Positions 11,129 through 20,168 of a DNA stretch of 64,000 nucleotides are shown one piece after another. Each line of letters starts with the position of its first letter. The stretch's first letter is position 1. Source of the stretch: Limnephilus marmoratus (lineage: Eukaryota > Arthropoda > Insecta > Trichoptera > Limnephilidae); NCBI GenBank assembly GCA_917880885.1, contig OU862920.1, positions 806,001-870,000 on the forward strand. The letters are read 5' to 3'. Under the pieces are notes generated by a model that did not search any database, was not told the DNA's origin, and saw only the letters and a program-made list of their open reading frames with translations. The position numbers were made by a program, and so were the translations under genes.

Positions 11129-12070
11129 TTGTCAGATAGACTTGTTGTCGATGACAATGAACTAGATGATGTATCAAGATGGCTAAAAATAAATAAGCTT
11201 AAATTAAATACAAAAAAAACAAAATGTATGGTGATTGGATATAAGAAGACATCCAGTGAAAGCAAAATTAAAATTGATGGTGAAATTATTGAAAATGTTT
11301 CTGAAATGAAATACTTAGGAGTCATATTAGATTCCAAACTAAACTTCAATAGACATGCCGAATATACCCACAAGAAAATTGGCAAAAAGATATCTTTTTT
11401 GGGAAGAATTCGGCCTAAAATTTCCAGAAAAACCGCCATCACCATTTACAATTCAATTATTGCTCCACACTTCAACTACTGTTCAAGTATCCTTTTCCTT
11501 TGTAATGAAAGAGAACAGAATAAATTTCAAATTCTCCAAAACAGAGCAATGCGAATAATACTCCGAAGAAATAGATTTTCAAAAATAATTAAAATGCTAA
11601 AGGAACTTAATTGGTTAACAGTGAAACAAATACTGACCTTGAACACGTTGATATTTATTCACAAAATATTAAACAACATGTTACCAAAATACTTCACAAA
11701 TAAAATCGTATACAATAAGGACATTCACAGACATTACACAAGGACTTGCAAGGAAATAAGATTAAACAAAAAGGACAAAACGAATACGCAAAACAGTCTG
11801 CTGTACAAAGGAATTAAGTTATATAACACACTACCAGAAACTCTTAAGTCCTCACCAATTGAAAAGTTCAAGATGGATTGTAGGAGCTACATAAAACAAA
11901 AACAAAAAATTTTGTGATTTCAAAAATTTTGTGAATTTAAAATATTATAATTAAAAAAAAAAAAAAAAAAACTGCAATATGAAATATTATAATCAATTAG
12001 AAATTTGTAAACTTAAATGTACAAATTACTAAAATAAAATTCAAATAAAAAAAAAATAAAAAAATAAATG
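11129..12070 (+). pseudogene. 5'-truncated jockey/CR1-type LINE, reverse transcriptase C-terminal part
   Basis: An open frame of 262 codons (11129-11917) covers the end of a LINE reverse transcriptase and the region behind it. It includes SRWLKINKLKLNTKKTKCMV (the segment just after the YADD catalytic loop), EMKYLGVILDSKLNF, and the C-terminal YNSIIAPHFNYCSSI and ILQNRAMRIILRRNRF motifs typical of jockey/CR1-group elements. Endonuclease and catalytic YADD are missing because the copy is truncated at its 5' end, the usual outcome of incomplete reverse transcription. There is no start codon of its own; the frame opens at a TTG. An AT-rich 3' UTR ends in A-rich sequence near 12060. The frame has no internal stop, so the insertion is probably fairly recent. 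Confidence 0.8.
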
Positions 12071-12150
12071 ACTTTCAACTTTTATGGCAATCAAGCACAC
12101 AAGCATATATAAATTTCTTTGAAATTCGTTGACATTACTGTGGGTTAGTA

Positions 12151-14764
12151 TCCTACTAATATTATAAAGGTGAAAGTTTGTATGGATGTATGTTTGTTAC
12201 TCTTTCACACAAAAACTAATGAATAGATTTTAAAAATTCTTTCACTAATAGAAAGCTACATTATTTGCGAGATCTATAGGCTACATTTATTGGTAAGCTC
12301 TGGCGTTATGAATAATCTCTGGCGTTATGAAATTATTTTTCATACGTTTTCTGTCGTTAACAAAATCGATTTATTGCAAACGCCAATTGTTGCCTTGGAA
12401 ACGATGTTTTTTCTTTTAATTAGGTTACTATGGACATCCCTTTGATGTTAAAATTCAAATACGTATAAAATACTAATTCCTACTTTACTGAATGGATTTT
12501 AATGAAACTTTACAATAATATAAACATATACAGCCTTACTAAAAAACCCAGTGAAAATTTTATTCAATTGACAAACAGCCGCGGATGTGAAAACATTACT
12601 AATTAAAAATTGGTCATTGAAAGAAATACACATGGTTTCCACGGTCTGAGAGGGTAGTTTATCTCTGTTATAACGATTGATGTTCGGACGAAATTTGGAA
12701 TTTTTCCTAAATATTTTGAATGTTCTATGTATTTCTTATTTTTGAAGGTGTCGTAAAAACAAATACCATTTATGAAAACTAGATAAAATTACCTTTTAGA
12801 TTTGTGTATTTGAAATACACTTTAGTTTTCAAAAACTGCCATATTTTAAGATTCAAACTCGGAAAAAAATGGAAAAAAATTTCCTTCCAAAACGTTTTTG
12901 ACTAAAATGTAGAGAAATTTAAAAAAAAACAAATTTCAAAAACACGGTCCTTTTATGTAATAAATTTGAAAGGAAACTATCACCTTACTTTTTCGTCGTG
13001 CATACAATTAAAAAATAATAAAAAATTTCAAAGTTTTTTTATTGCCAAAAAAATAACTTAGAAAAATATCGACATTTAAAACAGATTTCTTGTATCTCTA
13101 AAGACGTTAATTTCTTTGATACGTTTACGAACACATGTATTAGATATTAATATTATAAAAAATTATCACTTTTAAGAAATTCTCTGAAAATAAAGATCTT
13201 AAAATGTAAATTTTATCTTTTAAAAGTAACCTATAAAACAATATTCTGACAGTTCAACTTTGAAAGTACGGCGTTTGTACAATAACTTGATTAAATTGAT
13301 GTAAACCACACAAATAATATGGTAAATATATCAATTATGTGAACAGAAGAGTAAATTTGTCACTACAATAGAAATTATTTAGTAAAATCACAACATTTAG
13401 GCACTTACAAAATTTTCCATATCCCGCCATAAACACACCGAACTGTTTTGTCATCGCGGGCCAATATGCACAGGCGCACCAATAATGCCCCTAGCGGAGA
13501 AGAATTAAAACAACATTGTTTCCTAGGAAATTAAAACCATTTACAACGTTGTATTCAATGCATTTTAACAGCGTGACCACGTAAGAAACGTTATTGGTAA
13601 TAAAACGTGTTTTAGTGTATACGGGGTTTATTTATGTTATACAATAATACAGTTAATCGGTCGCGCTGTGGTTTTTTTTTAGTAAGGCTGATAGGCTATA
13701 GCACAGAGCTCTGGCATTACGAAATTTGTATGCAAAAATTGCAATAGGTGGCACGATTAGTAAGATATCTATAATTCTTTAATCGATTCCAATTATTAGA
13801 AAAGTAGGTACTTCGCTAATTTAAATATTTTCTAAAATAGAATTTTTATTTTTGTTTTGTAAAATGTCATTCTCAAATTTTGACATCACAGAACAATTAT
13901 TGTTTTAATTGGATAAACAGGTATCGCATTTTTTAAGTATAAAACGGCCGTACTGGATTTTTGGTAGAATGTAAAAAGAAGAATAATAATTCGTACTTAA
14001 TAACTATCTCTAAAAATGTATCACCGAAATACACCGAAATATACGTATGTATGCGAAATTTATAAACTCGAACGACTGAACCAAATAGGAATTTTTTTTT
14101 TCGTTTTTTTGTATAAAACTACCGTTGAGTTCTGGCATTATGAAATTTGTATAAGAAATTATAATAGGTGGCATGCGAGCAGTTAGAAAACTGAATGTAT
14201 CGGGAATGAATGTGTGGAATGCGAGAGGTGAGTGAGGGAGTGGGGAGAGGGGAGAGGGTGTTGGGAGGGTGTTGGTGGAGGGGGGAAGGGGAGGGGGAGG
14301 AGGGTGGGGGGAGGGGGTTTGGGGATTGAGAGGGGGGAGGGGGGAGGGAAGAAAGGGGAAAGGGGAAGGATGGAGGAGGGTGTGGGTAGGGGTAGGGGGT
14401 GGGGGGAAGAAGGTTGATGGGGGGAGTGGTGTGGGGAAAGGGAATGTGGAGGGGTAGGGGGTGAGGCGAGTGGTGGGTGGAGGGAGAGGGGAAGGGAGTT
14501 GATGGGGGGAGTGGAGTGGAGAGAGGGAAGGTGGAGGAGGCGGAGTGGGGTGGAAGAGCGGGGAGGGAAGGAAGGGAAGGGGGAGGCGTGGAGGACAGGG
14601 TGGGTGGAGGGGGAGGGGTGGGTTGATAGGGGAGTGGAGTGTGGGGAGGGGTGGGGGGAGGAGAAGGGGGATTGATGGGGGAGTGGAGTGGGGAGAGGGA
14701 AGGTGGAGCAGGCTGAGTGGAAATCCCCTAATATCATGCAAGCGAAGCCGCGGGAAAAAGCTAG
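12151..14764 (+). mobile_element. Non-autonomous Helitron-like element
   Basis: It starts TCCTACTAATATTATAAAGG after an A and ends GCGAAGCCGCGGGAAAAAG then CTAG (14761-14764) followed by T, matching the Helitron rule (5' TC, 3' CTRR, insertion between A and T). The opening, followed by GTGAAAGTTTGTATGGATGT and TGTTACTCTTTCACACAAAA, is a familiar insect repeat beginning. There is no Rep/helicase frame. Internal parts (about 12560-13180) reappear at 35690-37075, supporting a dispersed family. The 3' third contains a repeated GAGYTCTGGCATTAYGAAAT block (about 13690 and 14120) and a G-rich tract. The expected 3' hairpin is decayed. Confidence 0.6.
14221..14712. repeat. G-rich purine tract (minisatellite)
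   Basis: About 490 bp of GGGGAGGG, GGAGTGGAGTGGGG and GGGAAGGTGGAGG variants on the plus strand, with many runs of three or more G. It can form G-quadruplexes or triplex DNA in principle. The long proline/serine-rich frames on the minus strand are low-complexity shadows of this tract. Confidence 0.85.
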
Positions 14765-15464
14765 TACGAAATAAATGTCGGGAATTTAGTTAAGTCGGGA
14801 GTGTGGCTGACTCTGGTTTCCGGTTCCTGGGTAGGAAGATTGGATCTTTAATCAAACCAAAAAAAAATGTTTTATAATAGATTGAAGAAAGCCTGCGTTT
14901 CTTTTTAACTAGAACTGGTTGATTTTCCGTCATTTGCAGCATTGTAATAAAGTTACTTAAACAGAAAAACGTTAAACATTTTTTTCTGTATGAAATCTTA
15001 AATCATTTACAGTATAATAGGATGGGGTGAGAGCTTGATGCATTTATTAAGTCCTCACAAACAGCTGCACTTGATGACTTTATTAACCTTTGAAACGCCG
15101 GCACCGAGAACCCGTCACCTAAAGTCGTGTAGTCGTGTAAAACGCTAAATCTACGCGCGTCTCGCCGTGCGCCAGCTGATTATGTTTTAATGTACTTGAT
15201 TTTTGCAAAACGATGTTTTTGAGAATTGTATAGATATTTATTCCACCACAAATAATTTCCCCCCAATAGCTATTTATATTCTGAGAAAAGTTTTTTTCTC
15301 TCTCACATAATTAGTCACATAAAGTTAAGTGTTTTCATAAAAAAATATAAAGAAAATGCAAGAACGTTACGAAATGTGCGTTGAAGAATAATGCAGTAGT
15401 CACTTAGTTATTATTTTGACTGGTTTTTGTTTACAAAAATGAAAGGGATAACTAAAATATAAGA
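14765..15464. other. Unassigned AT-rich stretch
   Basis: No gene, repeat family or RNA is recognised between the Helitron-like end and the next LINE fragment. Confidence 0.4.
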
Positions 15465-16135
15465 AACGTGTTAAATAAAAAGGATATGAAAAAGGTCTAC
15501 TACGCGTTATGTCATTCTCGAATTGAATATGGAATCATAGGATGGGGATCTGCTACACATACGTATCTACACAACCTGAATACGATTCAAAAAGGAATCA
15601 TAAAGACCATATTGAAAGTACCAATTAGAACGCTTTCAATTGAAATTTTCAATAACTTTGACGTGCCAAATGTACAGCAAATATGTGCCAAAAATATATT
15701 ATTGAAGTTCTTCAAAAACAACGAATCCTCTACTAGACCGTGTATGCATAGCACTAGATCGAATAAAAATGATATAAAAAATATTCCAAGTTATAAAACC
15801 GCATTTGGACAAAGAAACTATACATACTTTGCAACAAAACTCCATAACATCCTTCCCCAAGACATAAAACTAATAAAAAATCCAATTGAATACACATCAA
15901 GAATAAAAATATGGCTTAAAGAGGTCAATGAGAAAACCCTAGCGAAGACGCTAAAAACGACATAGAAGACAAATGAACTATATTTAAATAACGTTAGTCC
16001 GCCCCGGCACAGGACCCCCTAGTGAGGAGGACTAAGAAATACAATACTTTATACTTAATTTCACCATTACACTTTGTATGTAATTTTTTTTATATAGTCG
16101 CTAAAATAAAAAATAAAATAAAATAAAATAAAAAC
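15465..16135 (+). pseudogene. 5'-truncated LINE, C-terminal end of reverse transcriptase ORF
   Basis: An open frame (15468-15965, 165 codons; its first codon is a TTG, so no native start) contains KKVYYALCHSRIEYGIIGWG, the C-terminal YYALxxSxxxYGIxxWG signature of jockey-superfamily LINEs, then NTIQKGIIKTILKVP and a closing segment with LHNILPQDIKLIKNP. The catalytic RT motifs and endonuclease are absent through 5' truncation. The 3' UTR runs to an (AAAAT)n tail near 16107-16133. It differs from the fragment at 11129 and the intact element at 18834, so it is another family. Confidence 0.75.
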
Positions 16136-16524
16136 TGAATTAACCAAATGTGCTTTGAAGAATAAAGCAATAGTAACTTTATTTTTATCGAGTTTTCTGC
16201 TATTTACGAAAATTAAAGCGATAACTTACACCACTAACCTTATTGCTAATTTTGTTATGAACGTGTTTTATCTTTAAATCTTTTATTTTCAAAAAATGGA
16301 TAAAAATAAAGTATGTTTTGAATATGCCCATTAGTCACGACAGCCTTCAACGGGTAAAATATTTTTATGTCCGATCTGCACTTCCGGCGTATAAAGATTT
16401 AAGGCTTTGCAAATATCTCTGTTCAAATGATAATTTCGCTAAATAATATCAATAAAAAAATATTTAATATTTTATTGATATTATTAAAGGTATTAAAGCA
16501 CGAAAATAATAATACCTTCAATAA
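16136..16524. other. Unassigned AT-rich stretch left of the R4-like element
   Basis: No gene is recognised. Around 16482-16530 there is a small inverted repeat (ATTATTAAAGGTATT against AATACCTTCAATAAT) and an AATAATAATA run. Similar sequence in the opposite orientation follows the R4-like composite at 26160-26190. Confidence 0.4.
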
Positions 16525-17835
16525 TTCTATTATATATTAGATCTTCATACAATAGTGTACGCTAGTGCTATCACTATATGTAATAAGTTAGGAGTTAAAT
16601 TAATGTCCTCTGACGATAGATCATATAGTTATAGTAAACCAGAATGGCAGATTAGATTAGAAAATGATGTAGTATTTTTAAGAAGTAGTATAGCTAGAGT
16701 AATTGAATATAAAAATGGAAATAGAAGTAGGAATATTTTGAGATATGTAGATGAAATTGGGAGAAAATTTGGTTATAGCATTGGTAGTAATAATAATGAA
16801 AATATAATCAATGATTTATTAGATTTATTAAAACAAAAATTAGGTGTAAAAGCTAGTAGATTAAAAAGATATAATTATACGTATAATAAAAGAAATAATA
16901 ATAGATTATTTCAGAAAAATGAGAAAATATTTTATTCCAAACTTGACGATAAACAGAATATTATTTCGAATAATAATATTCCGTTGCCATCTGAATCAGA
17001 TATGCGCGATTTTTGGACAAACATTTGGAGTAAAGATATAAAACATAATGAGGCAGGTAACTGGATAGAAAATGAAGAACTCAATTGTTCAGACATTGAA
17101 CAAATGAGTTTTTCTGATATATCGGTTGAATTGTTAGCCAAAATTATAAAAAATACTCATAATTGGAAAGCCACGGGTTGCGATTGGATACATAATTTTT
17201 GGTACAAACGTCTAACTACTTTACATCCTCTTTTTGCAAAAAATCTTTCAAAACTTGTCAGAGAACCTCAAAATTTTCCTAATTTTCTAACTAAGGGCAT
17301 TACTTATATGTTGCCTAAAAGCGAACATATTAATAATCCCTCTCAATATAGACCCATTACATGTCTACCGACAATATACAAAATTTTAACCTCTTGCTTG
17401 ACAGATTTAATATATACTCATTTGGATGAAAAAAATATTTTATCTGAACAACAAAAAGGTTGTCGCAGAAAACATATGGGATGTAAAGAACAGTTAGTTA
17501 TTGATTCTGTAATTTTAAAACAAATTCAAAATCAAAAGCGTAATTTACATACTTGTTATATAGATTATCAAAAAGCTTTTGATAGTGTCCCGCACTCGTG
17601 GCTAATCAAAATATTAAAAATATATAAAGTTAACCCAATTATAATTAGCTTTTTGAAAAATATTATGTCCTTTTGGAATACAGATTTGCTAGTTAATTTA
17701 AAAGGTAAGAAAATAGTAGTACCGGGCATTTCAATAAAAAGAGGGATTTTTCAAGGAGACTCATTGAGCCCTCTTTGGTTTTGCTTAGCATTGAATCCCC
17801 TTTCTAAAATGTTAATAAAAAGCAGTTTGGATTAA
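16525..17835 (+). pseudogene. R4/Dong-like LINE copy 1: reverse transcriptase, first part
   Basis: The frame opens at 16525, with the first ATG near 16603 and no upstream start. The protein runs from a lysine/asparagine-rich N-terminal domain into reverse transcriptase: NTHNWKATGCDWIHNFWYKR, SQYRPITCLPTIYKILTSCL, NILSEQQKGCRRKHMGCKEQ, CYIDYQKAFDSVPHSWLIKI and the RGIFQGDSLSPLWFCLALNP motif. QKGCRRxxxGCKEQL and QGDSLSPL are typical of R4/Dong-type elements with a C-terminal restriction-like endonuclease. No N-terminal zinc fingers are visible, so the 5' end is probably truncated. A one-base loss near 17826-17830, judged from the reading frame on either side, ends the frame early. The copy is inactive. 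Confidence 0.75.
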
Positions 17836-18581
17836 AAATTAAGGGTAATACAAGAGAGAGTAGTATAGTTTCACATCTATTATATATGGATGATTTAAAA
17901 TTATTTTCAAATTCTGAATCAAATTTAGAGAAAATGATTAAGGTAGTTAAAATTTTTTCAGATGATATTAAAATGACTTTTGGTTTAGATAAATGTAAAA
18001 CTATCCATATAGAGAAAGGCAAAATTGTAGATGGAGACGAGGGTATATTTAGAAATTTCAAAATTCAAAGTATGAAAGGGGATGAGGTTTATAAATATTT
18101 AGGATACCCGCAATCGAATAGATTAGATCACACTAGTATTAAAAATGATATTAGGATTAAATTTCAAATTGGGATCAGAAAAATTTTAAAATGCAATCTA
18201 TCTGCTAAAAGTTTAGTAAAAGCAATAAATACTTGGGCAATACCTCTACTAACGTACTCATTTGGCATAATTAAATGGTCCAATACAGATTTAGATAGTT
18301 TAGAACGATTAATTAGAACTACGTTAACAAAATTTAATTGCCATCATCCAAATTCAGCTATAGAACGAATTAATTTACCTAGAAATTTAGGAGGTAGAGG
18401 TGTAGTCAAAATAACATCTTTGAAACACAATCAGGTAGAAATGCTTAGAAATTTTTTCCATAGGAAAGCTAATAGCTCAGAAATGCACAAAATAATTTGC
18501 AAGGCAGATAGAAATATTACACCTTTAAATTTATATGACGAGAATGCCAACATTCTTATAAATACTAACCAGGAATTATTA
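17830..18581 (+). pseudogene. R4/Dong-like LINE copy 1: RT catalytic loop and thumb
   Basis: After the frameshift the reading continues as SHLLYMDDLKLFSNSESNLE, containing the YMDD catalytic box, then KIFSDDIKMTFGLDKCKTIH, EVYKYLGYPQSNRLDHTSIK and the thumb segment TWAIPLLTYSFGIIKWSNTD. FxLDKCK and YKYLG are standard LINE RT landmarks. The frame is open up to NTNQELL, where the jockey/CR1-type LINE interrupts it. The reading resumes at 23310, as shown by the uninterrupted arrangement in copy 2 (around 25070-25090). Confidence 0.8.
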
Positions 18582-18833
18582 TATATTATACTAAACATTT
18601 ATTATATATTATACTAAACATCCGTAATAGTTGTTTCACATACCAAAGTACAATAGTGATGTTTACGGCAGCAAGTGCGTTCATTGGCTGCGTTTGATTA
18701 TGAGCTCACTTTTCTGTGCTCCCATTGGTTGTGAAGTGCTGTGAACTTTGAATACTCTCATCAAAAGTCAAAATAAATTTAATTTTGAAGAAAAATACTT
18801 TTTTAACATTAAAAAAAAAAAAATTCGTACGTA

Positions 18834-20168
18834 ATGCATCGCCAGAAAAAACGCCCGCTGGACATAACGATGTCTCCTAATATGGAAGATGGAGGAAGGT
18901 GCGTTCTTGTTGAGGACTTAGAAGAGGATGACCACGATACATCTTCTCATTGCTCGGACAGCAAAGAAACAAATTTTCCAAGCGTTTCTGGAGTTGACGT
19001 GCTTAATGAAGCGCAAGCTCATCTGACAGCCCTTCAAGAAGTCTTGGCCGAGAAACAATCGAAGGTCTCCAAGGAGCAGCAACTGAAGATATCCAGAAAT
19101 GTCTCTGAAGTTTTCAGAGCCGTTTCTCAATTGTTGTTGGAGCGCGAGACGATGCGTGCTGATTTGGCGTCAGTAACTGCTCAATTAAAAATGGCGGAAA
19201 TCAAAATACGCCATGAAAAAGAGGACAAAATGCACCTGGAGCAAAAAATCATCCAGCTAGAGTCTGACCTAGGACCCGTGATGAGAAGAGTAGCCGTGGC
19301 AACGGAGGCTAGCTTGTCATTTGCGGATATTGTGCGAAAACAAAATGTGTCAAATGTCGATCACCAACCCCCACCGATTACCCAATCTGGACATCGCGTC
19401 GGAGCGCCAAGGCCAGCCATCTGCATCTTCCCAACAGATGCAGATGCCACCAAGGACAGCGATGGAACAAAAAAAATGATTCAAGATGTAATTCGGCCAT
19501 CCGAGCTAGGCGTTCGGATAACCGGGATTCGCAAAATTAGGAACAAAGGTGTCCTCTTAAACACGGCAACCACAGGTGAGCAAGAAAAGTTATTAAAGGC
19601 ACCATGCTTTACACTAAACTCAAGCACACTTAAGGCTCGACTTCCTACAAAGAGACTTCCAAGGTTAATATTTTTTAACGTACCGCGGGACCTTAACGAC
19701 GCTGAATTCCTGAGGATCGCCCTCACGAGCGTTCCCAATATACAGGACATCGAGGGAGCAATAACAACCTGTAAGCTGAGTCACCTGGCCGGCGCTCGAA
19801 ACGGAACCACCTGTCATCGCGTATATGAGTTGCCCGCTACATTACGTAAACTGCTTGTGGAACAGGAGAAGGTATTCGTCAACTGGACCGTGTGCCGTGT
19901 CAGAGACTTCACTGGACTCACCGTATGTACTAAGTGCCAAATGATTGGACACTCTTACAAATACTGCAGAGACACTCTTAGATGTGGACACTGTGCTGAA
20001 GAGAACCATGCTACCGAATCCTGTCCTAATACTGCGGCCAAACCAGTCTGCGCTACGTGCACTAGATTTGGAAAGCCCGCTGCGCATTCGACTGGAGACA
20101 GGGACAACTGCCCTGCGTACAAAGCTGCACTAAAAAAGGACCTAGCTACAATAGACTATGGAGTGTAA
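18834..20168 (+). CDS. LINE ORF1, gag-like nucleic-acid-binding protein
   Basis: A 444-residue protein expected to bind element RNA in the cytoplasm and package it with ORF2 product. The N-terminal third is charged and predicted coiled coil (about residues 55-150, with heptad-like leucines in LTALQEVLAEKQSKVSKEQQ). A central RRM-like gag segment contains LPRLIFFNVPRDLNDAEFLR (about 270-330). Three zinc-knuckle-like clusters follow from about residue 364: C-x2-C-x4-H-x4-C (CTKCQMIGHSYKYC), C-x2-C-x4-H-x4-C (CGHCAEENHATESC) and a longer CATC...H...C. This layout is standard for jockey-superfamily ORF1. The first ATG after the 5' UTR is taken as the start. It overlaps ORF2 by 11 nt, suggesting termination-reinitiation or coupled translation. 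No internal stops are present. Confidence 0.85.
   Translation: MHRQKKRPLDITMSPNMEDGGRCVLVEDLEEDDHDTSSHCSDSKETNFPSVSGVDVLNEAQAHLTALQEVLAEKQSKVSKEQQLKISRNVSEVFRAVSQLLLERETMRADLASVTAQLKMAEIKIRHEKEDKMHLEQKIIQLESDLGPVMRRVAVATEASLSFADIVRKQNVSNVDHQPPPITQSGHRVGAPRPAICIFPTDADATKDSDGTKKMIQDVIRPSELGVRITGIRKIRNKGVLLNTATTGEQEKLLKAPCFTLNSSTLKARLPTKRLPRLIFFNVPRDLNDAEFLRIALTSVPNIQDIEGAITTCKLSHLAGARNGTTCHRVYELPATLRKLLVEQEKVFVNWTVCRVRDFTGLTVCTKCQMIGHSYKYCRDTLRCGHCAEENHATESCPNTAAKPVCATCTRFGKPAAHSTGDRDNCPAYKAALKKDLATIDYGV

Noticed and set aside
14010..14741. Proline/serine-rich minus-strand frames and glycine-rich plus-strand frames
   Set aside because: All are translations of the G-rich purine tract in different frames.
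18577..18621. Long target duplication of the LINE insertion
   Set aside because: The 22-23-bp unit is repeated in tandem on the 5' side only; it is not found after the 3' tail.
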